Shown piece after piece: positions 42,761 to 50,979 of a DNA stretch of 64,000 nt. The stretch covers positions 5,947 to 69,946 of the forward strand of contig JAZLAM010000016.1 of the NCBI GenBank assembly GCA_045613125.1. The letters run 5' to 3'. This DNA comes from JAFTYO01 sp045613125 (lineage in GTDB: Bacteria; Pseudomonadota; Alphaproteobacteria; RF32; CAG-239). Numbering within the stretch: the stretch's first letter is position 1; every line of letters begins with the position of its first letter. A program made the position numbers and the translations under genes. Below the pieces are notes generated by a model, which was not told the DNA's origin, did no database searches, and worked only from the letters and a program-made list of their open reading frames with translations.

Positions 42761-43164
42761 GGTAAATCTCCATATAATTATATTGCGCAAACATTATATA
42801 TACGTTTTATTTTATCATCTTTTTTTTATCTTTGCAAATATTTTTTATGTCATAAGGTGTTTTTTACACTAATTTGAAGCCCCCTTGAATTTTTTGCAAG
42901 CAAAAAATAGGGGTGACGGTATAGCGATTGTAAGCAAAAAAACAGGGGGGACGATTTTTATTTAAAATAACCCTTGTCATGCCTCGATTCCGCTAGGAAT
43001 CGTCAAGGCATCTACAAATTAATTACTAATCTGAAGACCGCTTGACCTCGCTTTGCTCGGAGCGGTGACAATATTATTTTTCGCTCGGAGCGGTGACAAT
43101 GTATGGTTATTCGTTCGGAGCGATGATTTTGTAGAGCATCATCAACCCAGTTAAAAAGTTTTTA
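42761..43164. other. Repeat-filled spacer upstream of the Cys-rich gene
   Basis: No gene. It holds inverted half-sites (42886-42955: reverse complements of the GTCACCCC/TTTTTTGCTTGCAA units), full repeat copy IV (42976-43069), and two further tandem tails CGCTCGGAGCGGTGACAAT (43083-43101) and CGTTCGGAGCGATGATTTTG (43111-43130). The promoter of the Cys-rich gene must lie in the first 120 nt. Confidence 0.65.
42976..43069. repeat. Palindromic repeat copy IV
   Basis: GTCATGCCT - hairpin CGATTCC gcta GGAATCG - TCAAGGCATCTAC, centre AAATTAATTACTAAT, CTGAAGACCGCTTGACCTCG...CGGAGCGGTGAC. The arms co-vary as ATGCC/GGCAT (left) and ACCGCT/AGCGGT (right). Confidence 0.78.
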
Positions 43165-43701
43165 TTACCACTTACCCCAATGTACTTTTTCTGCCATATA
43201 TCTGTCTTCAGGTTGCTTTGCTTCTTCTAGAGGATATCCGATTGGAACAATTGCAATCGGTTTTATATTTTCCGGTAAATTAAACAATTTTTTTGCACCA
43301 TCAACAATTGAAGGTATCGGAGTTGCAGCACAATAGCAAGCGCCCAACCCTTTTGCATGGCAAGCAAGCAATATATTTTGTGTTGCCAAAGCACAATCTA
43401 CATCTGAAAAACTCCAATAAGGTTCATTTTCTTTGCTATGAAAAGATTTATCCGTATTGGCACAAACAAGTATAACACACGATGCGTTCTTAGCAAAAGT
43501 TGTCCAAGGCTGAAACTCTCTAACCTTATCCATAACAGACAGATCTTCCAGAACCAAAAATTCCCATGGTTGTTTGTTATGAGCAGAAGGAGCATAACAA
43601 GCCGCTCTTAAAACCTCTTCAATATCTTGTTTCGAAACTTTTTTGTTTGTATCAAAAAAACGAACTGAGCGCCTTGTTAAAAGGCCTTGCATTAAATCCA
43701 T
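43165..43701 (-). CDS. Nitroreductase-family FMN oxidoreductase
   Basis: 178 residues. The family pattern is clear: LLTRRSVRFFD at the FMN phosphate site, AACYAPSAHNKQPWEFLVL, and the C-terminal GLGACYCAATPIP and PIAIVPIGYPLEEAKQPEDR. It reduces nitro compounds or quinones with NAD(P)H using FMN; the physiological substrate is unknown. It is co-directional with and 21 nt after the oligoendopeptidase gene, so probably in one operon. Confidence 0.88.
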   Translation of the reverse strand: MDLMQGLLTRRSVRFFDTNKKVSKQDIEEVLRAACYAPSAHNKQPWEFLVLEDLSVMDKVREFQPWTTFAKNASCVILVCANTDKSFHSKENEPYWSFSDVDCALATQNILLACHAKGLGACYCAATPIPSIVDGAKKLFNLPENIKPIAIVPIGYPLEEAKQPEDRYMAEKVHWGKW

Positions 43702-43722
43702 ATTTCTCTCCCCTTTATTAAA

Positions 43723-45522
43723 TTATAAATTAAGTTTTCTATCAAGTTCTTCAAGTTTATCAATGTATGAAGATATCAAATTTAAACCTTTCTGCCAAAA
43801 ATCAGGCTTTTCAGGGTTGAGACCAAAAGGTTTTAATATATCTTCATAATCACCTATTGATGTTTTAGAAAGAAGCTCTAAATATTTATCGGCAAAATTT
43901 TCAACCGTTCCTTCAGTATTTACCTGATATAACGAATTTACCAAACAATCCGCAAACGAATATGCATATACATAAAACGGTAAGAAGAAAAAGTGACCTA
44001 CATTTGACCATATATATTTACAATTTTCATCAACTTTTACATAATCGCCAAGACTGGCTTCCATTTCTTCAAGCCAAATTTGACACAATCTGTCTTCAGA
44101 AAGCTCACCGAATTTACGCTCATCGTGAACTCTTGTTTCAAAACAATGGAACGCTATCTGTCTTACAGCCGTGTTTATCATGTCGCCAACTTTTGATGCA
44201 ATTAAACAAAGTTTTGTTTTGTCATCTTTAGTAGAATTGAGCATATTTTGGAACACCAGCATCTCACCAAACACCGAAGCCACCTCTTCTGTTGTCATAC
44301 GAGAACGTTCATTAAGATCGCCGTTTTTAACCCTAAGCTGATGGTGACAACCATGCCCTAACTCGTGAGCTAACGTTAAAACATCATTTTGTTTTCCGGC
44401 AAAATTCAAAAACAGATAAGCATGCTCGCTTGCAATCGGTGCACTACAAAAAGCTCCGCTCCTTTTGCCGTCACGAGGAGGAACATCTATCCACGCATTA
44501 TCAAAAAATTGTTGCGCAATTTTACCAAGATTTTCAGAAAATCCGTAATAGCCTTTTAACACCGTATCAACAGCTTCTTGCCAAGAATATGTAACATCTG
44601 CCGAAAAAGGAAGAGGAGCATTTCGATCCCAATAGCTAAGTTTATCAACTCCGAGCCATTTTGCTTTAAGTTTATAAAACCTGTGTGCAATGTTTTTATA
44701 ATTATCTCTAACTGTTTGCGTCAAAGATTCTACAACTTTATCATCAACATCTTCATATAAATTTCGAGCTGAAATAGGTTTTTTGAAACCACGTTTTGCA
44801 TCCTCTATGGCTTTATCTTTAACTATCATATTATAGACCAAAGAAAACAATGGGGCGTGTTGTTTGGCAACTCTGTTTATTTCTGTACCGGCTTTATGAC
44901 GAAGCTCCATATCTTTTTCAAGCAAAAGTTTTGAAATTTGGGCATCGTTATATTTTTTACCATCAACGTCAAACTCTTGTCGTGAGGAAGTTTCTTCATA
45001 TAAACGAACCCAAGCCTCTGATGATGTAACCGATTTTTCAAGTAAAATTTCTTCTACTTGCTCGCTTAATTCATACTTTTTATATTTACGAACATTTTTT
45101 ATATATGGCTTATAAAAAGCAACATCTTTATCTTTTAACCATTGTCTTATTTTTTCTTCCGGCAACTGATTTATTTCCAAAGAAAAAAACACCAACGGCT
45201 TAGAATATTCGGTAAGTTTTTCACTAATATTCTGATAAAAAGCCATCGCTTCTTGATTTTTCATTTGAGTAGACATGTTAAGATATGCAAAGCCACTTAA
45301 ACGAGCTGAAAGTTTACCACGCTTTTCACTGTCTTTGAGAGCCTGCAAAAATTCTTTTGATGATAAAGAAGCCAATTTTCCTTTATATTTACGTGCAAAA
45401 GATATGGCGCTTTTACGATATTTTTCTAAATCTTTTTCAATTTTATCCGAATGCATACTCTCGTATAAATCTGACAAATCCCATGCGGGCAAATCAGTCA
45501 TCGTTTGGTTGTTTTTGTTCAT
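43723..45522 (-). CDS. pepF: Oligoendopeptidase F (M3 metallopeptidase)
   Basis: 599 residues from ATG 45522 (AGGAAGA upstream; starts MNKNNQTMTDLPAWDLSDLY); the frame runs 16 codons further without need. The zinc site is HELGH (about 386-390) in LTLAHELGHGCHHQL, with the downstream Glu in RMTTEEVASVFGEM. It degrades cytosolic oligopeptides. Its start lies inside the end of the upstream membrane-protein gene (29-nt overlap), suggesting coupling within a glmU-like / membrane protein / pepF / nitroreductase operon. Confidence 0.92.
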   Translation of the reverse strand: MNKNNQTMTDLPAWDLSDLYESMHSDKIEKDLEKYRKSAISFARKYKGKLASLSSKEFLQALKDSEKRGKLSARLSGFAYLNMSTQMKNQEAMAFYQNISEKLTEYSKPLVFFSLEINQLPEEKIRQWLKDKDVAFYKPYIKNVRKYKKYELSEQVEEILLEKSVTSSEAWVRLYEETSSRQEFDVDGKKYNDAQISKLLLEKDMELRHKAGTEINRVAKQHAPLFSLVYNMIVKDKAIEDAKRGFKKPISARNLYEDVDDKVVESLTQTVRDNYKNIAHRFYKLKAKWLGVDKLSYWDRNAPLPFSADVTYSWQEAVDTVLKGYYGFSENLGKIAQQFFDNAWIDVPPRDGKRSGAFCSAPIASEHAYLFLNFAGKQNDVLTLAHELGHGCHHQLRVKNGDLNERSRMTTEEVASVFGEMLVFQNMLNSTKDDKTKLCLIASKVGDMINTAVRQIAFHCFETRVHDERKFGELSEDRLCQIWLEEMEASLGDYVKVDENCKYIWSNVGHFFFLPFYVYAYSFADCLVNSLYQVNTEGTVENFADKYLELLSKTSIGDYEDILKPFGLNPEKPDFWQKGLNLISSYIDKLEELDRKLNL

Positions 45523-46039
45523 TTTCTTCTTCCTCTTCCAATTTTTCTTCAACATCTTCTTCATATTCAAAAGGTTTCATAATTTTTTGAGCATCAAGAG
45601 TTTCTTGTTGCATAAGCGTTTGTTCAAGAATTTTTCTTTCTTTATCCAAGTTTTCCATATCTTCGGAAAGATAAGGATTTTCTTGATAAAATTTCATAAG
45701 TTCTTCATCTTCTTCAAGCTTATTTTTTTCCAAAACAGGTTCAAAAAAATAATTTGCCCAAGGGGTTTTCTGCTCACCTTTAAGCCAATTTACAAAACCT
45801 TTTGCAACAACTTTTGTATCACAATATGTATTTTCAACTATTATTTTTACAAGTTTTAAAGTGCTTTGTTCTTCATTTTTTAATATTTTTTCTGACATTT
45901 GTTTAGTACACGGAATAAAACCACGTTCTAAATCATCTTCTTTCGGAGAAAATAAAACAAACAAAAACACCATCAAATATGTTGATACAAAAAGTGTAAT
46001 CAGCAAAGTAAACCAATATTTTTTAAAAAAATTACGCAT
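45494..46039 (-). CDS. Single-pass membrane protein of unknown function
   Basis: 181 residues. One N-terminal membrane helix (WFTLLITLFVSTYLMVFLFVLF, about 9-30) follows a basic start, so the rest is probably periplasmic. The C-terminal third is a very acidic helix (EYEEDVEEKLEEEEENEQKQ). Two Cys (in FIPCTK and ENTYCDTK) could pair. No family recognised. It overlaps both neighbours (8 nt with the GlmU-like gene, 29 nt with pepF), which supports real expression. Confidence 0.65.
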   Translation of the reverse strand: MRNFFKKYWFTLLITLFVSTYLMVFLFVLFSPKEDDLERGFIPCTKQMSEKILKNEEQSTLKLVKIIVENTYCDTKVVAKGFVNWLKGEQKTPWANYFFEPVLEKNKLEEDEELMKFYQENPYLSEDMENLDKERKILEQTLMQQETLDAQKIMKPFEYEEDVEEKLEEEEENEQKQPNDD

Positions 46040-46763
46040 TTTCTCTTTTCTTTAAATATGTTTCTAACATTGCAAGTTCTTCTCGTGTATTAGCACTTGC
46101 CACTTCTTCAGCATCACCTTCAAAAGCCGTACATTTTAAGCCCATTTTTGAAGCAACTTCAACAGCATCTGTAAGATAATATTCGCCGGCAGCATTTTCA
46201 TTGCCTATTTTAGCTAATATATCAAATAAAACTTTACCATCAAAAGCCATAAAACCGGAATTACAAAAATCTATAGCTCTTTCTTCTTCCGTAGCGTCTT
46301 TATATTCAACGATTCGCTCTAATGTATTGCCGTTCATTTTTAAACGTCCGTAACGAGACGGATCTTTAGGTCTAAAACCTAATACAACCACACTATATCC
46401 TTCACGAACCTTATTAACTGAGCGTTCAAAAGTTTCTTTTTTAATAAGAGGAGTATCTCCGAAAATTACCATAACAGGACCATCAAAGTCTTTTAAAATA
46501 TCAGATGCACAATTTACCGCATGTCCGGTTCCGAGTTGTTTATCTTGAACACATGTCTTATATGGTGCAACTTCTTTTTTTACAATATCACCATCCGGAG
46601 CAATTACCGTAACTATCTCATCAACTTTAAGTTCTTCTAAGGTGTCTATAATCCGTTTTACCATTGATTTATTGCATACAGGCATCATAACTTTCGGTAA
46701 GTCAGATTTCATGCGAGTACCCTTTCCGGCTCCTAAAATAATTGCGGCAATTTTATTGTTCAT
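46032..46763 (-). CDS. Stand-alone GlmU-type UDP-GlcNAc pyrophosphorylase domain
   Basis: 243 residues. It matches the N-terminal uridylyltransferase half of GlmU: LGAGKGTRMKSDLPKV (nucleotide loop, 11-26), QLGTGHAV, FGDTPLI, and NENAAGEYYLTDAV. The left-handed beta-helix acetyltransferase half (about 200 residues) is missing. It can make UDP-GlcNAc from GlcNAc-1-P and UTP, so acetylation of GlcN-1-P must come from another protein, or a full glmU exists elsewhere. AAAAGGAG lies before the ATG. It heads the operon toward pepF. Confidence 0.85.
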   Translation of the reverse strand: MNNKIAAIILGAGKGTRMKSDLPKVMMPVCNKSMVKRIIDTLEELKVDEIVTVIAPDGDIVKKEVAPYKTCVQDKQLGTGHAVNCASDILKDFDGPVMVIFGDTPLIKKETFERSVNKVREGYSVVVLGFRPKDPSRYGRLKMNGNTLERIVEYKDATEEERAIDFCNSGFMAFDGKVLFDILAKIGNENAAGEYYLTDAVEVASKMGLKCTAFEGDAEEVASANTREELAMLETYLKKRENA

Positions 46764-46851
46764 AAATTTTCTCCTTTTGTTTTATCTTTTTTTAATATCT
46801 GTATCATATAATACAAAATATGTTTTATTAGTTAATATCGGGAATAACTTT

Positions 46852-48936
46852 ATGAGAAAACTTTTTTTTGCAATTTGTTTCATTGTTTCGATGATTTTTT
46901 CATTTTCAACTTTTTCTGCTGTTTCAACAATAACAGAAGTTGAAGTACAGCAAGAAAGTTCTAAAAAATTAGATCCTTTTCAACCTGTGGAGGGTATGCC
47001 TAATCCTAATAATTTAGAAGAGGTTATCAGTTTTTTCAAAAAACGTTTCCAAACAGTAAATGTATCAACTGCTGAAGAAATAGGTGATTTAAATAAAACT
47101 AATTCTATGAACATTCAACATTCTAAAGAATATATCGAAAATTTGCAAAAAGAAAACAGATCAACTTTTGAAAAAATTTATGATGAAGCCATGAAACGTA
47201 TTTCCGGAGAAGACGATTCTTCCCAAACACAATCTCAAACAGTTTTTTATACTCAAAATCAAGATCGACTTATCGAAGAAACAATTCTACAACCTGATAT
47301 TGATGTTGTGAATGTTATATTGCCAAATGGTAGTAAAATTCTTGCTCCGGCTAAAGAACATATTCCTTATTTGTTAACATCAATAAACATTTTACCTACC
47401 GGTCTTATTCAAATAAATGAAGAAATAACCGTTGTAGCTAACAATCAAAAACTTAAAAACGGTGTTATAAAAATATTACCTAAATTCTCCAGATCTCGTG
47501 CAGGTGTTAAGAAAAAACTTGATATAGATTTATTAAGCGTTTCTATAAATGGGGAGGAAATTCCTTATATTTTAGAAGAAATTGGTGATAAAATATATAT
47601 AAAACCGCAGCAAAAATATACATTAGCCCCTGGTGTTTATAATTATAAATTCAGTTACTTATTGGATCGTAAACTTTGGTACTATGACGACTTTACAGAA
47701 TTTTATTGGGATGTGAGCGGAAGCTACTTCAATTTAGTGATAGGATCTGCAAATGCTATTGTATCTATAGCAGACGGAAAAAACTTTTTATCGCAAAACG
47801 TAATGACTGGTTTCCCATCACAACTTTCTCCTAACAGAACTGTTGTTGCTAAATTAGATACAAACGCTTTAGGTTTTGCATCTATTACTCCGCTTTGGCC
47901 AGGCGAAGGTATGCATATTTTGGTTTCTCTTGATAAAGATGTGTTTTTATCACCTGACATAAATCGTAATTTTATATGGTTTATAACCGATTATGGTGAT
48001 ATTTTCTTTGCTGTTTTAGGACTGCTTGCTATTGTGATTTCATATATGATTTCATGGAATTATATTAAGAAAAACAAATCAAAACTTTCATCCTCATTCA
48101 AAAACACAGCGTCTGCAGCAAGATATTTTGTTTATAGTATTTTTGATAAAAAATCTTTTGTTGCACATTTAATGGAATTAAAGAAAAAACAATATATAGA
48201 TATTCAAAAACAAGATGAAACTGTACTACTTGTAAAAAGAACCGATAATTTATCAAAATTATCTAAAAAAGAGAAAAAAGCTTTAAACCATTTATTTGCA
48301 GGAAAGGATTCGGTTATAAGTGCAACAAGTCCAAATGCTTTAAAATTCACAAGAGCTTATAGTGAACTTAAAAAATTACATGATTCATCAATCAAAAATT
48401 TGAATTTGAAACTCAATTTGGGTTACTTAATGTTTAGCATAGGGATGCTTGTTTTAGTTGAAATTGCAATATCTATGCTTGGTATCAATCCATGGCAAAC
48501 AGCTGCAGTTATATTATCGTCTAGTATAACCATTGCTTTTTATACATATATGCTTAAAAAACGCTTTAATTCAAAAATATTAAACTATATCGTAAAGTGT
48601 TTTGGCTCTATCTTTATTCTTTTTGCAATTTTATTTATGAGTATTTATATTCATTTAATAAGCTCTATAATTATAGCCGTAATTATTTATTCTATTTTTG
48701 AATATTCTGCAATTTTCAGTAAAAGAGGCGGATTATTAAAAAATAAAATTAAAGAAATAAATAATCTAAAAACATATTTAGAAAATAATGTATCTATAAT
48801 ATCTATTTCTCAAGATTTTATAAATCAACAAGCTTATATATATGCTTTAGATTTGGAAAAATTCTATGCAAAGAATGATTTTAACAAAAAAGTATATATA
48901 TTGGACGATGTTAAAAAAATTGAAGCTTTGTTATAA
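46852..48936 (+). CDS. DUF2207-family membrane protein
   Basis: 694 residues from ATG 46852; the frame is open from 46642, but 46852 begins a good signal peptide (MRKLFFAICFIVSMIFSFSTFSA). A large N-terminal extracytoplasmic beta domain (about 130-390; ISINILPTGLIQINEEITV, LAPGVYNYKFSYLLDR, PLWPGEGMHILVSLDKD) is followed by a membrane helix (DIFFAVLGLLAIVISYMI), a cytoplasmic part with a winged-helix-like segment (FVAHLMELKKKQYIDIQKQD), and three further helices. This order fits DUF2207 (YciQ-like). Function unknown. It is divergent from the GlmU-like gene and precedes tRNA-Gly. Confidence 0.82.
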   Translation: MRKLFFAICFIVSMIFSFSTFSAVSTITEVEVQQESSKKLDPFQPVEGMPNPNNLEEVISFFKKRFQTVNVSTAEEIGDLNKTNSMNIQHSKEYIENLQKENRSTFEKIYDEAMKRISGEDDSSQTQSQTVFYTQNQDRLIEETILQPDIDVVNVILPNGSKILAPAKEHIPYLLTSINILPTGLIQINEEITVVANNQKLKNGVIKILPKFSRSRAGVKKKLDIDLLSVSINGEEIPYILEEIGDKIYIKPQQKYTLAPGVYNYKFSYLLDRKLWYYDDFTEFYWDVSGSYFNLVIGSANAIVSIADGKNFLSQNVMTGFPSQLSPNRTVVAKLDTNALGFASITPLWPGEGMHILVSLDKDVFLSPDINRNFIWFITDYGDIFFAVLGLLAIVISYMISWNYIKKNKSKLSSSFKNTASAARYFVYSIFDKKSFVAHLMELKKKQYIDIQKQDETVLLVKRTDNLSKLSKKEKKALNHLFAGKDSVISATSPNALKFTRAYSELKKLHDSSIKNLNLKLNLGYLMFSIGMLVLVEIAISMLGINPWQTAAVILSSSITIAFYTYMLKKRFNSKILNYIVKCFGSIFILFAILFMSIYIHLISSIIIAVIIYSIFEYSAIFSKRGGLLKNKIKEINNLKTYLENNVSIISISQDFINQQAYIYALDLEKFYAKNDFNKKVYILDDVKKIEALL

Positions 48937-48945
48937 AAAACTAAA

Positions 48946-49019
48946 GCGGGTATAATTCAATGGTAGAATGAGAGCTTCCCAAGCTTTTAATGCGGGTTCG
49001 ATTCCCGTTACCCGCTCCA
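48946..49019 (+). tRNA. tRNA-Gly (anticodon CCC)
   Basis: Acceptor GCGGGTA/TACCCGC, D-arm ATTC-AATGGTA-GAAT, anticodon loop TTCCCAA (CCC), T-arm CGGG-TTCGATT-CCCG, with discriminator T and encoded CCA. It reads GGG glycine codons. It starts 10 nt after the DUF2207 gene stop. Confidence 0.95.
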
Positions 49020-49025
49020 TTATAA

Positions 49026-49195
49026 CACAAATCTAAATACAGAGGAAAGCTTAATGAAATATGCCAAGAAGTTGAAATTAAAGCTGAAGTAATAATAAAA
49101 TTTGTTAATTTGAGTAAAACTATAAACGCCATAAAAAAATTCATCCATATGAAACACCTGTGATTAATATTATTCCTTTGTTAAATGAAGAATAA
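49026..49195 (+). pseudogene. cutA: cutA remnant, truncated and frameshifted
   Basis: Frame 1 from 49026 reads SKYRGKLNEICQEVEIKAEVIIKF then NLSKTINAIKK and shifts at an A7 run (about 49132-49138) into IHPYETPVINIIPLLNEE followed by a stop. This matches the central and C-terminal part of CutA (YxWxGK, ExxxxxKT, HPYExPxI), a periplasm/cytosol trimer linked to divalent-cation tolerance. The N-terminal third is missing, replaced by tRNA-Gly, and the last helix (YLxWI) is gone. One extra A would rejoin the two frames. It is surely not a working full-length gene. Confidence 0.72.
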
Positions 49196-49250
49196 AGTGT
49201 CTTGCAAAAAAAATAATTATGTCTTATTTAAAATTTCAAAGGAGTTTTAA

Positions 49251-50189
49251 ATGTCAGAATATTCTTCAAAACTTATTATTATAGGTTCAGGACCTGCCGG
49301 ATATACGGCTGCAATATATGCAGCTCGGGCCGGACTAAATCCGATATTGGTTGCCGGAAATCAAATCGGTGGACAACTTACAATGACTTCTGTTATAGAA
49401 AATTTTCCCGGTTTTGCTAAACCTATAACCGGAAACGAACTGATGGAAAACATGCGCCAACAATCATTAAACACTGGAGTTACCATCATTGAAGATAAAA
49501 TAACTGAAGTAGATTTTGTTAATAGACCTTTCATTTTAAGTTCTGAAAAAGGTAACTTTTTTACAGCCCAATCCATCATTATTGCGACAGGCTCATCTGC
49601 TAAATGGCTTGAATTAGAATCTGAAAAAAAATATATCGGTTTTGGAGTATCTGCTTGCGCAACTTGTGATGCTTTTTTCTATAAAAATAAAACTGTGGCC
49701 GTTGTTGGTGGTGGAAATTCTGCTGCTGAAGAAGCTCTATATTTAACAAATTTTGCTTCAAAAGTAATTTTAATTCACCGACGTGATACTTTGCGCGCTG
49801 ATAGTATTATGCAAAAACGTTTGCAAGAAAATCATAAAATAAACATTTTATGGAACAGTGTTATAAAAGAAATTAAGGGGGATGAAAATCCTAAATCTGT
49901 TAATATGATAACCGTTAAAAATGTAAAAACAGATGAAGAACAACATATCAATATTGATGGTGTTTTTATAGCAATCGGACATAAACCTAACACAGATATA
50001 TTTAAAGAATATCTTAATCTTGATGAAACCGGATATATAAAAACCAATCCCGATAGCACACAAACAAATATTGCTGGAGTTTTTGCTGCCGGAGATGTAA
50101 AAGACCATCGTTTCAGACAAGCAATTACAGCAGCAGGAAGCGGTGCAATGGCTGCTATGGAAGCAACTAAATATCTTTCAGAAATATAA
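49251..50189 (+). CDS. trxB: Thioredoxin reductase
   Basis: 312 residues, NADPH-dependent flavoprotein. FAD loop IIGSGPAGYTAAIYAARAG, redox-active CATC (C136, C139), NADPH loop VVGGGNSAAEEALYL, and the C-terminal GVFAAGDVKDHRFRQAITAAGSGAMAA. AAAGGAG precedes the ATG. A new promoter for the NAD operon starts only 4 nt after its stop, so trxB is probably separately transcribed. Confidence 0.96.
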   Translation: MSEYSSKLIIIGSGPAGYTAAIYAARAGLNPILVAGNQIGGQLTMTSVIENFPGFAKPITGNELMENMRQQSLNTGVTIIEDKITEVDFVNRPFILSSEKGNFFTAQSIIIATGSSAKWLELESEKKYIGFGVSACATCDAFFYKNKTVAVVGGGNSAAEEALYLTNFASKVILIHRRDTLRADSIMQKRLQENHKINILWNSVIKEIKGDENPKSVNMITVKNVKTDEEQHINIDGVFIAIGHKPNTDIFKEYLNLDETGYIKTNPDSTQTNIAGVFAAGDVKDHRFRQAITAAGSGAMAAMEATKYLSEI

Positions 50190-50192
50190 AAC

Positions 50193-50220
50193 TTGACAAT
50201 TTAAAACTTTGTATTATATT
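50193..50220 (+). promoter_or_regulatory. Sigma-70-type promoter of the NAD salvage operon
   Basis: TTGACA (50193-50198), 16-nt spacer, TATATT (50215-50220). Transcription would begin near 50227, leaving a leader of about 118 nt before the nadM start. Confidence 0.7.
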
Positions 50221-50227
50221 AAAGATA

Positions 50228-50344
50228 TTCTTGTCGCTTTTAGGGCTTATAAGCGAAGAACTTATATAAACCGAGCCGAGGTTGATTTTGTTGCAAATGT
50301 TTTTATGTTGCAATTGATGTCGGCTCCTATAAAGGAGTTTTTTT
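50228..50344 (+). promoter_or_regulatory. Candidate riboswitch-like leader before nadM
   Basis: Hairpin TTCT-TG-TCGCTT / AAGCGA-AGAA (50228-50260) has the 11-nt loop TTAGGGCTTAT. ATAAACC (50266-50272) can pair with GGCTTAT of the loop with one mismatch. A second long stem AGCCGAGGTTGA / TTGATGTCGGCT with an inner TTGCAA pair follows. Finally CTCC-TATAAA-GGAG pairs the ribosome-binding GGAG right before T7 and ATG. The same loop sequence recurs before the second gene of the operon. Confidence 0.6.
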
Positions 50345-50887
50345 ATGACAGAATATAAATATAAACATGGTCTTAGCATTATGCGTGCACAACCTTTCCA
50401 TATCGGACACGCAAAAATAATTGATAAGATGCTTCAATGTTGTGAAAAAGTTACCATTATTCTAGGGTCAATCCAAGAACACGGAACATCAAGAAATCCG
50501 TTAAATTATACAACCAGAAAAAAAATGATACAAAATATTTATCGCTCAACTCCTGATTATGAGCGCTTAAAGATTATTGGTCTTTTTGATATTAATAATC
50601 CGGCAGAATGGGGAGATTATGTATTCGATTTTATATCTGAAACTTTGCCTGATTTACCGACACCTGACGTATATTTTGCCGGAAGCACTTATGATGCACA
50701 TTGGTTTAAGGAACGCTTTAAAACAATTGAGCTTGTTGACAGAACAGATCCGGATTTTCCGTTTGTTACGGGAACTATGGTTAGAGATATGATAAAATTT
50801 GGTGACAATCGTTGGAAAAATTTTATACATCCTCAAAACTATCAAATTATTGAAGATAATTTTAATCGTAAAAAAGCAATTATATAA
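50345..50887 (+). CDS. nadM: Nicotinamide/nicotinate-nucleotide adenylyltransferase (NadM type)
   Basis: 180 residues of the nucleotidyltransferase superfamily. The ATP-binding HxGH is in MRAQPFHIGHAKIID (H19-x2-H22), ISTMR-like VTGTMVRDMI lies near the C-terminus, and SIQEHGTSRNPLNYTTRKKM matches the archaeal-type NadM rather than bacterial NadD. It adenylylates NMN or NaMN to (deamido-)NAD. It is the first gene of a nadM - nicotinamidase - pncB - nadE operon whose leader may sense pathway product. Confidence 0.85.
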   Translation: MTEYKYKHGLSIMRAQPFHIGHAKIIDKMLQCCEKVTIILGSIQEHGTSRNPLNYTTRKKMIQNIYRSTPDYERLKIIGLFDINNPAEWGDYVFDFISETLPDLPTPDVYFAGSTYDAHWFKERFKTIELVDRTDPDFPFVTGTMVRDMIKFGDNRWKNFIHPQNYQIIEDNFNRKKAII

Positions 50888-50903
50888 ACCGTTTCGGTTT
50901 AAA

Positions 50904-50973
50904 GCATCTGTGTCTTTTGAAGGGCTTATAAAAGACAGATGCAAAAACAACCCTAAATAAGCCACGAAAGGGA
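50904..50973 (+). promoter_or_regulatory. Candidate riboswitch-like hairpin before the nicotinamidase gene
   Basis: GCATCTG-T-GTCTTTT / AAAAGAC-AGATGC (50904-50942) encloses the 11-nt loop GAAGGGCTTAT (50919-50929), sharing AGGGCTTAT at the same loop position as the nadM leader. ATAAGCC (50957-50963) is exactly complementary to GGCTTAT of the loop, forming an H-type pseudoknot 3 nt before the AAAGGGA ribosome site, a layout expected for translational control. Confidence 0.65.
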
Positions 50974-50979
50974 ATTAAT

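Noticed and set aside
45275..45859. 194-residue plus-strand frame rich in Phe/Lys
   Set aside because: Antisense shadow of the pepF start and the acidic tail of the membrane protein (Glu-rich codons read backwards give Phe/Ser).
46642..46851. 70-codon N-terminal extension of the DUF2207 gene
   Set aside because: It overlaps the divergent GlmU-like gene, lacks a ribosome site, and hides the obvious signal peptide starting at 46852.
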